The notes beneath the pieces were generated by a model. The model made no database searches. It saw only the letters and a list, made by a program, of their open reading frames with translations, and had not been told where the DNA came from. Positions 22,501-32,707 of a stretch of DNA of 64,000 nucleotides are shown piece after piece. The DNA comes from Cryptomeria japonica (lineage: Eukaryota > Streptophyta > Pinopsida > Cupressales > Cupressaceae): the NCBI RefSeq assembly GCF_030272615.1, contig NC_081407.1, forward strand, positions 99,369,897 to 99,433,896. Reading direction: 5' to 3'. A program made the position numbers and the translations under genes. Within the stretch, counting starts at the first letter, position 1. Every line of letters begins with the position of its first letter.

Positions 22501-23165
22501 ATCTATAGATTCATTAGCATGTTTTTGTTTGAGGATATTGAAAAAAAATATAGATCCCCTGTCTCCATTTTGAATCCAGTGGGCCCGAGACCTGATCTTA
22601 GCCCCTTTAATTTTGTATTGTTGATGTTGTCTGAGATTATGCCGAGCCTGAGCAACATGAGAGCAAAGATTGGAATCTTGAGGATTGTTTTGGGCATTAG
22701 TTTCAGCAAGGTGGAGTTTGTCAGAAAACAATTTTTCATAGTACCTGTAATCTTTAGCTTTCTTTTGGCCTATGGTCCTAAGAAGGTTATGCCAGGCAGA
22801 GATATTCTGGTTCCACAAATCAATAGGAGAGAGAGATGGGAGACTCTTAAAGTTAATAATTCTAATAAGTTGGATGGCAGCAAGAACATCAACGTCCAGC
22901 AGAAGGGAGTTATTAAGGATGAATCTCGGGTTGGCAACATTCTTGATAGTAGGGGAGCCATTAATTCTGATATGCACCGATATGGGGTGATGATTTGAGA
23001 GCGAGGAGGGGGTAACCATGACCACGTTCCCACGGTCATCCAGAAGGAAAGTAAAGAAATTTTTATTAGCATAGAATCTGTCTAATCTGGCATAGATTCT
23101 AGATGACCCTTGTTGAAAGTTGCACCAGGTGTGCCACAACCCATTATAAATATCAGAGTTAATCT
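19580..23165 (-). mobile_element. LINE-1: 5'-truncated L1-type LINE
   Basis: The body is the ORF2 region from the end of the endonuclease to the C-terminus, then a short 3' untranslated region ending near a T-run (GGATGTTTTTTTTT, minus strand) at about 19580. The 5' end stops abruptly near 23165 inside the endonuclease domain, the usual result of incomplete reverse transcription. It has no RNase H domain, unlike LINE-3. It is related to LINE-2: both encode WxFNNYQ...IQK.IR.FLW and GGLGLKD. I could not see a target duplication. Confidence 0.85.
19969..23139 (-). CDS. LINE ORF2 protein: reverse transcriptase, open for 1,056 codons
   Basis: The frame is uninterrupted and begins inside the endonuclease (RLDRFYANK, SNHHPISVHI), so the true start is missing. 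RT motifs follow: NDKAPGPDGLTSEF near residue 295, LLNVSYKILAKIL, QTGFIKGRYI, LLLDFEKAYDRIEWDF, IRQGCPLAPALF, and the catalytic CQFADDTSLF near residue 525 with both Asp present. After the RT come the LINE maturase-like region and a zf-RVT zinc finger (CRFC ... SSRHIFFDC). A short overlapping frame in another phase continues to 19733 (KLRRFLQAVHATMNVYEL). An open frame this long among so many broken ones suggests a fairly recent insertion, but with no complete endonuclease it cannot mobilise itself. Confidence 0.88.
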   Translation of the reverse strand: MWHTWCNFQQGSSRIYARLDRFYANKNFFTFLLDDRGNVVMVTPSSLSNHHPISVHIRINGSPTIKNVANPRFILNNSLLLDVDVLAAIQLIRIINFKSLPSLSPIDLWNQNISAWHNLLRTIGQKKAKDYRYYEKLFSDKLHLAETNAQNNPQDSNLCSHVAQARHNLRQHQQYKIKGAKIRSRAHWIQNGDRGSIFFFNILKQKHANESIDRVIVDNKKITEVKDIKDAFVNFYSKLFTSEESEEAKSYKLVYKDLIPNRISRQDGDSLNKDISLEEIKKAINSLKNDKAPGPDGLTSEFYKSNLDWICKDLYDVYSDALSKGTLGSLINRGIIKLIPKEGDKALLKNWRPITLLNVSYKILAKILALRLESILPKFVNSSQTGFIKGRYILENLITSWEAMCWSKHSNQNSAMLLLDFEKAYDRIEWDFIIMMLEAFGFPPLFYNLVKILLKDASVHVEVNGSLSKPFPLRRSIRQGCPLAPALFVIASDALSYILRDNSLSPAVKGITLSNNSELFNCQFADDTSLFFEANETNFDALHNKLNIFCSISGSRISHAKSICLGWSDQPPAWINKSNFLWGGPHKIVRYLGIPFSIDPSLKEMWLWIKEKIFNKLNKWHNRFLSLAGRVQVCQKNLSSYNVYYSSAWMFNNYQIFEIQKAIRNFLWSNGKGKRKHHAVKWDWCHTNKLLGGLGLKDLKTQGTALATKWIFHSLEGDEPWKVLIRSNIERGIPKKAKAWKSIPFGDIIEGDFPILVQGSSVFKTIWKAWEQVKKFIPNRTFFDHNLIYGERSIWWNLHLDGKPLALSQGCSAKYGNNLGISHFICLFEEDKLISWEDISSKYNIPHSQKKTYNMIVKASKDLPSTCQVDSHRYIKIKWPDGTIVNKIKAKHIYRTIAANNDVIGHINKIWYTNLEGNIWKKHLHKLWKAPIEPKLKCFKWLLLLDRLPVRKDLTSDSVCRFCDRQESSRHIFFDCSFAKNIWHMFGINYPSFVNIFETVTGYIEGFKNDLNIFWIMLFSNILWQIWKCRNEGIKTPQEPLLSFFVNSHISKFLRR

Positions 23166-23169
23166 GCTG

Positions 23170-25520
23170 TGATATTATGATGAAGTGAGGTTATAAATAA
23201 TAATGTTAAAGGCATGGTTATCATTTGTTTTGGCCTTCAAAGATGATTGTTGACTAACAGTATTAGTGGTGATGCATATTTTGATCTTTTTAATCTTTCA
23301 AGGTCTGGCAATGTAATTATGATAGTCATAGCATAGGACTTATTACTTTGAGTTGACTGTAAAATTACTTAATACTTTTGTTTTAATATAAATATTGAAG
23401 AAACTTGTCACTTTGCCGAGTTTCTCATTCATTGTAATAAAAAAATAGTTATTATATCTTCAATCTATGTTTAGAGAGAAATAACACTTCAAATTTTTAT
23501 GCAAGAACAATTGATACAAATAATAACTGATTTGGATTGGTTGGAAGGCACATTTAGCAATATCTAGTCAAACAAATATGCTTGCTATAATTCCCTTTAT
23601 TAGACTGGAATAGAAAAAAATCTGGTCAATGGTGTTGAAAATGGGGCCTGTCCACAAAGACAAAATATTGTGATAGCATCAGGAATGAGGAAAATTCATT
23701 CTAGTGTTTGACACCAATATCTGTATTATCCGCTATGACTGAGTGCATACACACTTTCTAAGCATTTAGCTTCACTGAGACATTCTCACCAGTCATTTGG
23801 CTACATCTCTGCCTTTCTCACCAACAAGTGGAACCCTTTTCTTGTGCTTGACATCGATGTGTATTATCTGGTCTATCAATCTGGCTATGCCTCTGCCTCT
23901 GGCTATCTCGTAAGTGCTGCTTTGGTCTACCACCCAGACTAAAGTGTATTTTGTTTGCTGCTCTACTGTCTAGACTAGAGGAGGATTCATACCCCAGTGA
24001 TGCTTTACCATCCAGACTAGACTGTTGTCTTGACTATATTCTAGTCTATACTCTGATGATAATATTCATCAGGACTAGTGTGATTTTTCTATTTGACATA
24101 CCCACTTCTCAGATTGCACAAAATTAGTCCTATCAAATTGAAATTCCCCACAAAAAATGGTTCAAGATGGTTAGAAATTTATGTGACCAGATGCAACCCA
24201 TAGCTAATAAACTTTAAACAGAGGCAAAAAAAAGTACTTATCTGGTCAAGTCAATATTTTTGATTGTGTTATCTAGGGGATTCAGATCTCCACATCTTCA
24301 ATATCATTAAAAACTGTTCTACCTTGAAGATGGTGAGCAGTAATTATCAATTTGTTACGAAAGTTTGGATGAATAACAGATAACAGTGAATGCTGCTATG
24401 ATATGGCATAATTGGATAACTGCAAACAATGTCAAAGTACAAGACTCTTGATTGCAACATGTAAATACCCATTTTTATTAATAGAAGCTTAATGGTAAAC
24501 CATACAGATCTAGTTTGCAGGAAGATTGACATTTTACCAGATTTGTAGATGGTTGCCCTTTGATGTTCTCCTAACAAGCTTAGGTATAAAATTTATGTTA
24601 TATTTTATAAACTAGCAGTTACTAATAACTTGAGAATGAAAACTATTCTTGGAAGGTACTTTTAGCTTCTTAACTGTTTTTTTCCTCATTAATATTTTCT
24701 GATGGAGATGAATATGTACAAAATAAAAGTCTTTTTTCCTCGATTTGTATTTCTTTTTATTTGACTTTGGTTTATCTTATGAAAGATTAAGTGTACAATT
24801 TATGATCTGGTGCATAGTTTGACACAGTCATGAGAAAATATCTTGATAGTTGATATATTTATGTATGTATACATGTGCGTGTGTTTTTATATATTGCTTG
24901 ATAAGTGTTGGATGAAGCTATGGCTGTGTGGGGTCTGTTAGCTAGGACCACATTTTTTCTGCGGAATAAGCTTAAAGTACATTCTTAAGATCTAGTCATG
25001 GGTCACCCTCTAATGCACTCCATCACACATGGGTTACATTTGAGGGTACCTGATATTTGTTGGATCACAAACTCTCCACATGTCAATGGGGTTATAGGGT
25101 TGAACCTTGGTGGGGTTATACTGACCCTCTCTACTGTTAGGCTGCATCCCCTTACACTTAAAAAGCTTGTGTAGTTGCTGCTGCTCATAATTATTATCGA
25201 TATTCTTCAGAGTTCATTTGAATTTTATCTGGAAACAATATTTTCTCCATTTCATAAAATTTGCCTTATTTGTTCAACAGGCTTTGTTGAGCCTGTGTTA
25301 TAAGTGTCTTTTTTCTTTGAACATCATGCACAGGAAGTGTGCATTAATAAAAACCAAAGAAGATTTCATTTGTTTCAGATGGTAGGAAAGAGTTTTCTAC
25401 AGCCATGAATTTAGTAACATGGAGTGCTTTTGGATTCAACTGTGTGTATTTTCACGTCTACCATTCCCCAGTAACGTGAGCAGGCATTGAAACTGTCTAA
25501 TTTTTTATATTTGAAAATGG
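23170..25520. other. Intergenic or intronic stretch without recognised genes
   Basis: 23700-24090 contains several CCAGACTAG / CTAGACTAG words and CTCTGCCTCTGGCTA-like repeats, perhaps from an old element. Small frames at 24347-24577 and 25003-25188 (minus) show no motif. Confidence 0.4.
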
Positions 25521-25526
25521 GTGCAG

Positions 25527-25864
25527 GTTGAATTGAAAGTTGCATATATTGATATGGCTCAACTTCAGTCTTTTTCTATGTTTTCTTCGACCAAATTGTC
25601 TCTCTCAAGTCCTGTAAAAGCTGGTGGTAGGCACACTCAAGATTTGAAATTTCTGCATTTCAATGCTTCTGCAGGTGAGGCAATTACTGTAACTTTTTTG
25701 CATGTTCTTATAACTCTTAAGTATTCCTAAAAAATGTGGGAGGTTGTTTTTAAACATCCAATCTTGAACAATCTTTTTTCTGATAAAATTTAAATATAAT
25801 ATCCTTGAAAACAGGGATTGAGTTCGACAAGTACGTCAAGAGACAAGTAGCTGATCTATTTTAA
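25527..25864 (+). CDS. Possible two-exon gene with plastid-transit-like N-terminus
   Basis: After an acceptor (GGGTGCAG) at 25526, an exon runs to 25674 and ends in a donor GCAG|GTGAGG. The ATG at 25554 opens MAQLQSFSMFSSTKLSLSS. The first 40 residues are rich in Ser, Thr and Lys and almost lack acidic residues, like a chloroplast transit peptide. A second exon after AACAG at 25814 continues in frame (IEFDKYVKRQVADLF) to TAA at 25862-25864, giving 56 residues. Either this is a very short gene, or the second exon is wrong and the real gene goes on elsewhere, past the LINE-2 insertion. Upstream it may be joined to the exon at 18645-18751. I do not recognise the protein. Confidence 0.35.
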
Positions 25865-25999
25865 AAAACTTTGTGAAAAACCTGAAATTTTTTCCCTTCG
25901 GCATGCCATTTTCATGCCCATATTTTCTCGTATCATAGATTGGTTAAAAAAACTTAAGTATGACCAAAATTAAATAGCATTAAGTTTTGTTTGGGATGT

Positions 26000-27949
26000 T
26001 AGTTTTGGTCAGATTTAATAAGCAGGTAGTTTCATGTTTTGAAATATGAGTCTCCTCGGAGACTCAGTAAGAGATCTATCCTTGCCATTGAACACATTAT
26101 CATATATAAATTTCCAAATAAGACAAAGTACTCCAAGAGCAAAGACATACCAAAAAGTATTACAATTTTTTTTGAGGCTCTGAACATGACTAGTAAAAAC
26201 ATTAATATTTCTGCCCATAGAAATACCAAATAAACTCCAAACATCCCTGGCAAAAAGACAGTAAAAAAAGATACGGTAAACAGTTTCAGGAAAGTGGCAA
26301 AAGGAACAAATGCTAGGCTCATCATTGGGTTTCTTGGTATGGAGATTTTGAAGGATAAGGCACCATAGGAAAAACTTCTTCTTTGGTTCATTAGGACAAC
26401 CCAAAGGGTATCAAACACTTACGTGATTGGGATGGTTTAAAACATAGGTTCCAACAAGGGTTAACATGGGAGAATACATCATCATTATCAGCAAGGAGTT
26501 TATACACAACTTTGGCTTTAGTATTGAGTAATAGGCATCCATCAGTCCATTTGAAGGAATCATATCTAAGGCTATTATCCACACAAGGTTTGGAAAGAGT
26601 AAGGTGGGCACATGCCATTCTAAGCACAAAATTGGTCTTCCACTAAGTGATGGGGATATCAAAATTCTAAGCAATATCATTCCAGCTCAATAAAGATCAT
26701 TCCTTGATTATATATAAGAATTTCTCTAGCCCCTTTAGGGCCCTATAACTTGGCTGAACACCCTTGGAGCAAGGCCAAAGGTTTACCATTATGCTTTAAG
26801 TTCCACCAAATAGATTTCTCCCCACATATCACCTTATTTTCCCATATAATGTCATTACGGGAGATGAACTTCCTCACAACCTCCCAAGGTTTCCATATTG
26901 ATTTGAATACTATAGAATCAGTTGGTTTGATATCAAATGACCTAGTAACTATATAACTGGGTGTCAACCCTTTCCAAGAAGCGTTTTTCTTAGGGATAGA
27001 TTGGGATATATTATATCTTACAAGAACTTTCCAAGGCTCATCCCCCTATAGGGCTTTAAATATCCATTTAGTTGCTAGAGAGATACCTTGCCATCTAAAA
27101 TCCTTCAGGCCTAAACCTCCTTCACTCTTGCTCATAGCGCACCATTGCCACTTAACCACATGCATATTTTTACCACCTTTCCCATCTAACCAAAGAAATT
27201 CTCTGATTTTCTTTTGAATATGACAAAATTGATAGTTGTTGAAGAGCCAAGCTAAGGTAAAATTCACATTATATGAGGAAAGTATCTTCTGACAGGCTAG
27301 TAGTCTCCCAAAAAGAGATAAGCAATGTCTATTACACATTATGAGTTTCTTGTCAATATTTTCTTTAATCCACTCCCACACTACCTTTAAGTTTGGACTA
27401 ACATAAAAAGGCAATCCAAGATATCTAGCCAAATGACTTTGCTCACCCCACATAAGAGAATATTTATGAAACCATACAGGGGGCTGTGATTCCTACCCCA
27501 ACATAATAGATTTAGGGAGAGAAACTTTACTACTTGAGGCCTCACATAATAACTTTAGTTTAGACATTAGAACATCAATATTCTTCTCATTTAGTTTTGC
27601 AAGGATAGTTGTATCATAGGCAAATTGTATATTGGAAAGGTCCTCCCCATTGGGAAGAGAAATGCCTTTAACATAAGGGGTAATAGAGGAGTCCCTTAAC
27701 AAGTAGTATAAGGCATCAACAACAATTACAAAGATAGCTAGTGCCAATGAACAACCTTATTTTATAGATCTTAGAAATGCCAAAGTTTTTCGATTGAACC
27801 CCATTAATTTCAACACATGCCTTCATATCGTTCACGAGTGTATTAACCATTTTGCAGAAACGTTCAGGAAAGCCCAGTCTTTCTAACATCATGTTGACAA
27901 AACTCCACTCTATTATGCCATAGGCCTTCTCAAAATCTAATAACAACAT
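26000..27949 (-). pseudogene. LINE-2 ORF2, C-terminal half
   Basis: Minus-strand pieces in changing frames cover, from 27949 down: LLLDFEKAYGIIEWSF (RT), a decayed RT core where the catalytic block reads IQFAYDTTIL (second Asp position Y-D instead of A-D-D), GRLLACQKILSSYNV, GGLGLKDFRWQG, the CSAKLYG... region, and a zf-RVT zinc finger (CSFCHFPETVYRIFFYC) ending with a stop near 26015. There are several frameshifts and stops. It joins the piece starting at 37107: between them lies an LTR retrotransposon with AATAG on both sides. Confidence 0.85.
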
Positions 27950-27954
27950 AATAG

Positions 27955-29107
27955 TGTAGACACCTACAAATGTCTTATTGATCATGTACTAATTATTCGT
28001 CTAATTGATTAAATAATTATTTAATTATTTAAGTAAGTTAATTAATCTTATTCTTCTAATTTCATATTTTCTCATCATCTTACTAATTATTCTATTTCTT
28101 ATTCTTTCATCATTTAATGATTTAACCATGTTCTAATGTTAATTAAATATTTATTATTTAATCAATTTTGATTAATTCCCCAATTTAAATAATCTTTATT
28201 ATTTAAATAATTTAATTCTCAATTTCTATTTCTAATCATTTAACCATTTTCTAAATATTAATTAAATATTTATTATTTAATTAATTATGATTCAATCCTT
28301 TAATTTAATTAATCTTTATTATTTAATTAAATTCCATTTCCAAATCCTCAAATTCTAATTTCATTAATTCTTCTAATTTCTTTTAATTTCAAATACATGT
28401 GCATGATTTCAAAAATCAAATTGAAAATCAAAGTCAAGTTTCTAAATAAATTCAATTATTTGAATTAAAATCTCATGCAAAGATTAAATTGAAAATCTAA
28501 GTTAAAGTGCAAGCACATGGTAAATTAATTAATTCAATCAATTAATTAAATAAATCATTTATCTCTCCAATCTCTATTTTCTATCTTCTAGTTAGCTTTT
28601 TCTAAATAAAGCTTTCTTTGTCAGCCTCTTAATTTCCTCCAATCATTTTTTTTCTTCCTTCAGTCAGTTTTTTCTTAACCAGTTGACTCAATTAATCTAT
28701 TCAATATATTCTGTTTTACCTCTAAATCAATAGTTCAACTATCAATTTTCATGTGAGCTCACGTGAGTTTCACCTCATGATCAACTTGTTCCACCTTTCA
28801 ATCAATCTTCTCCAATTATCTATAAATTGAGCATTCAATCTCCATTTTCAACAATCACGAACTTTAAATCTTTGTGTCATTTGCAGGTTGTCAGCGCAAT
28901 ATCCGAGAGCCATCATACCACAGAGAAGAGAAGAGCAATGGTTATATGCGATCATGGGATAGGGAGTTTTGATTAATATATTTTACATTCATATTTCTTA
29001 ATTGCATTATTTCATTGTCAGTTTGTTTGAATTCTTTGATTAGATAGGGATTCATGATTTCCCTTTGAATTTTAATTAATATTAAAGATGAATTTTACAT
29101 GCACACA
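27955..29107 (+). repeat. 5' LTR of the pol-less element (1,153 bp)
   Basis: Boundaries come from the matching second LTR and the target duplication. It is longer than the 3' LTR mainly because it keeps a stretch of about 65 bp lying between two copies of AAATTGAAAATC (near 28420 and 28487), and another short segment near 28770. It is very AT-rich, with many ATTAATTAA words. Confidence 0.9.
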
Positions 29108-29110
29108 TTT

Positions 29111-29123
29111 TGGTGAACCCGAC
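29111..29123 (+). promoter_or_regulatory. Primer-binding site of the pol-less element
   Basis: TGGTGAACCCGAC lies 3 nt after the LTR end. It begins with TGG, complementary to a tRNA CCA end. I cannot tell which tRNA. Confidence 0.6.
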
Positions 29124-29238
29124 ATGAACAACAACTAATTAACCTTCTTTATTTTCTGTGTATTTTTGCAAGGTGTACAAATTATCTTTTTTTGTTTTGC
29201 AGGTTGCACAGATTTCGAGAAAAGATCTTGTTGTCACG

Positions 29239-29436
29239 CATTCGCGGTTGCATCATCACGCAACCACATAGACAGGGCTACACAATTGACCAAACAGGGT
29301 TACGCATTCGCGGTTGCATCATCACGCAACCACATAGACAGGGCTACACAATTGACCAAACAGGGTTACGCATTCGCGGTTGCATCATCACGCAACCACA
29401 TAGACAGGGCTACACAATTGACCAAACAGGGTTACG
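29239..29436 (+). repeat. Three exact 66-bp tandem units
   Basis: Units start at 29239, 29305 and 29371 with CATTCGCGGTTGCATC and appear identical. The period is a multiple of three, so the frame 29166-29786 stays open across the array and repeats a 22-residue unit (AFAVASSRNHIDRATQLTKQ...). A decayed continuation (CACACAATTGCCC, CATCATCACACAATCAC) runs to about 29525. Whether it is translated is unknown. Confidence 0.85.
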
Positions 29437-29939
29437 CATTCATGCGAAATCCATCATGTAATCGCCCTTACGGGATCACACAATTGCCCTTACATCATCA
29501 CACAATCACTCTGATACTGTCACACATTCGTTTTGAATCTTTCTGTTATGATAAATTGTTTTTATATTCTTTCTGTTCTTTGATCTGTTTAATTCTGCAT
29601 GAAATTGAAGAAATCTTGAAACAAATTATTTTTATTGCATGTTTTTTATTTAACAGTTTATGGCACGTAAGGTACAATTCAAGATTTCAGGTGCCAGAGG
29701 AACAAAGGAACAAAGAAGGCAAGCCAGAAGCTATCGGAGAATTTTCAAAGTATAAAAGAAGATACAAGATTGGGAAGACCAACTAGCCATCGACAAATAC
29801 AACAACTTATTTCTCTCATATCGGGTGAAATATGATTTTATTAACATTGAATGGATGATGAGAGATCTAGCTAGGGCCCCACAATTTGTTTTGCAGGTTT
29901 CTGATCAAATTTAGTTACAATTTTTATTTTTTGTGTTAT

Positions 29940-30100
29940 CTGTCTGTGTGTCATGCAATCACCTTGTTAGTATCATGCAATCAACTTGTTAGGATCACAC
30001 ATTTGTCTTATCAGGATCATGCAATCAATATGACAAAATTATGCAATCACATATTCAGGGTCACACAATCGCGCATGTATCATAACGCATTCGTTTCTGT
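29940..30100 (+). repeat. Degenerate ATCATGCAATCA repeats
   Basis: Words such as ATCATGCAATCA, ATCACACA and TCACACAATCGC recur six or so times and resemble the decayed tail of the 66-bp array (CACGCAATC/CACACAATC words), so the two may share an origin. Confidence 0.55.
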
Positions 30101-30214
30101 TAATTTCGAATTCTTTGTTTTCTGTTGATTTTATTTTACTGCTAATCATCTCTTTGCAGCCTGTGGCGAATTTACAGAAAGGATTAGATTAGTATTAGAT
30201 CGATTGCTCTCATG

Positions 30215-30450
30215 CTCTCACACTTCATTTTTTTGTGCTTAAAATTAACATTGGTTAAAATGGACATGCATGCATAACACTTCAGTTTGGTGCTTAAAAT
30301 TAACATTGGTTAAAATTGACATGTATGCATAACACTTCGATTTGGGCTTAAAATCAACAATGGTTAAAATTGACATGCATGCCTTCACATTTCAATTTGG
30401 TGTCTAAAATGGACACGCACATGCCTATTCAACACCTCAATTTGGGCTTT
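30215..30450 (+). repeat. Tandem repeat of about 55 bp, four diverged units
   Basis: Each unit carries CACTTC, then TTTGGTGCTTAAAATTAACA, then GGTTAAAATTGACATGCATG. Units begin near 30221, 30279, 30335 and 30388. Confidence 0.7.
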
Positions 30451-31428
30451 AAAATGAATGTGAATCAGGCTGCATATAGATTAAATCACATTTGATTTTC
30501 TTAAGGGAAATAACTTTTATCGTGTTTGGGGTGGACCTACTGTTGCATTAACTAACTTTCCACCCGCCTTCAGGGTCTTGGTTGAAAGAAAGGAAGTGAC
30601 AACGAAACTCAATTTTATTTTATTCCATGTAGAGAGGGGTATCTTTGACTGGGGATTTCATCACCCCACATAGGTACTTTGAATTGGGATGCATTGGGGA
30701 TATCATCTCTCCCAGCGTACTCTCGAGCGGGTTTTTTGAGCGCTATATAAACATACTGGTCAAGCGGCTAGAGTGTTTAGTGAATTCGATGTATGTGGGG
30801 GCCTTCCCTGCACCGATAAACTCAACTAAAGTCTTAAGTGGCTTGCTCTGAGAATTTGTTGTTGGATCGGGATCCCTCAAAATTTTACAATAAAAACCAA
30901 CTTAGTAGCCCAAAACCCTACATTCAGTGATTTCGGGAGTGGGGATCATACCCCATAGATACCCTTCATGTACCTTGCATTATGATATTGAAATCCCTCG
31001 GTTATAAGATCTCCGGATCTTTGGGGTAAGAGAGATTGGCATGCCAGAGAATTGTGTGCCATGGAGTGGAGCCAGTGTTGCCAGACTCTATCTGTTCGGT
31101 TGGTTTTGGTATTTTATTGTAAGGGCCTCATTTGAATGGTTTCCATTTTCCAGTCTGAGATTGTCTTCTGTGTCCTTTTATGTATCGTTGTATCAGACCA
31201 ATATTGAGTCAGTTATTTGGGCTATTTCAGGCCCTATCCTGCGTATCTCTAAATTCTTTGAGATTTTTTGAAAACGAGTTCAGTCAGCTATATCTACCTC
31301 CAAACAATTGATCTTAGACTTGAAAAACCACAAAACTTGTCCTACACATAGAATTACTGAAAACAAAGTCATTTTGAAATGTTAGATAGTCCTGCAAACT
31401 CAAAGTTTTACATATTTGTGACCATGGG

Positions 31429-31665
31429 TAGTCTTTGCATAGTCCTCATTTACGTCCTTATTATCATCTGTAGTCCTTGCATAGTCCTCATTTACATCCT
31501 TATTATCGTCCATATTCTTTACATAGTCCTCATTTATGTCCTTATTATCGTCCTCATATACGTCCTTAGAAGTTACATAAGTCCTTGCATAGTCTTCATT
31601 TGCGTCTTTATTATCATCCTCATTTACGTCATTATTATCATTCTCATTTATAGTCCTTGTCTAGA
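31429..31665 (+). repeat. Tandem repeat built on GTCCTTGCATAGTCCTCATT
   Basis: Five or more units of about 48 bp, each with a TTTACGTCCTTATTATCGTC second half. The frame 31379-31705 only translates this array (Ile/Val/Leu-rich) and is not taken as a gene. Confidence 0.7.
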
Positions 31666-31983
31666 GTTCATATACGCCTGTCTTAGTTCGTCGTCATTTG
31701 CATGATCATCCTAGAAAGTCATACCCCAACTGTCCAAATCACAATTAGAGGATCAATCAAACTCAACCTCAATTAAAACAAGTTTGTCAAGTTCAACAAA
31801 TCAAACATTGTCACATCTAGAGAAAAGGAGAAAACATTTTACATGTTGTGATCCTAGGTCCAAACCAATTAAGAAAATATCATGGATTGGCATTATACAT
31901 TTCGTAGGGAAGGTGGAGGATTCATCCTTTCCATTTCTATTCCATCGCCATCCATAGAAACCTTAGCTCAATAGATCAAGACT

Positions 31984-32707
31984 TTGCAAGAACAAGTGAT
32001 AGACATGACTAGTCCTAACAACCATAGGGGCTCGTTAGAAAATATGATGAGAGAAGTGATGACCACAAGGGAATCAATATCATGCCAACCTTTTTATTCT
32101 TGTGAGACCATTCAAACACGCCAACCTTCAAACCCCTTTCAACCAAAGTCCAAATCAAAATTCACATCAACCCAACATTCAAACCTCTTTCAACCAAAAT
32201 CAAACCCCCTTCAACCAAAGTCCAAATCAAAATTCATTCAACCAAAATCAAACATCTTTCACCCAAAATCATACTCCTTTCAACCAAAATCAAATCCCTT
32301 TCAACCAAAGCCCAAATCAACCATATCCATCCACCATTTCATCATCCCCTGAAGTTAGACAAGACCAATCCATGCCATCTCTATCTAATAACACAACCTC
32401 TCAAGGGCAATCCATCGTACAAATCCAATTTAATTCAAGTCATGATTCAAATGATCTCATTCAAAATTCTTCTTCATCAGGCCAAAATGTTGAAACATTC
32501 CAACAATCTCCCATGCATTTCCAAATTCCTTCCATGTGTCAAGAGGATGATCCAAAATCAGAAAAAATGAGTCCTGAAACAAATAAAGATCAAGAACAAC
32601 CACTTCCATCCTACCCAATTTTTGATCAAGATCCCACTGACCAAAAATCTTATGATGATCCCCTCGCTCTTTTCTATTCCATTCATAATCAAACCCTTCC
32701 ATCTTAA
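31984..32707 (+). pseudogene. Low-complexity gag-like frame of the pol-less element
   Basis: Two overlapping frames cover the block: 31984-32352 (MQEQVIDMTSPNNHRGSLEN) and 32102-32707. Between 32120 and 32330 the DNA repeats CCTTTCAACCAAA(G/A)TCCAAATCAAA, giving NPFQPKSKSKF in one frame and TPFNQSPNQNS in the other. The rest is rich in Ser, Gln, Pro and Asn. There is no zinc knuckle or capsid core I can recognise. The position near the middle of the element allows a gag relic, but function is unproven. Confidence 0.35.

Noticed and set aside
29239-29436. CRISPR-like array
   Set aside because: Units are contiguous without variable spacers, inside an LTR element of a plant genome.
31379-31705. 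Hydrophobic frame resembling a membrane protein
   Set aside because: Its Ile/Val/Leu runs come from a 48-bp tandem array.
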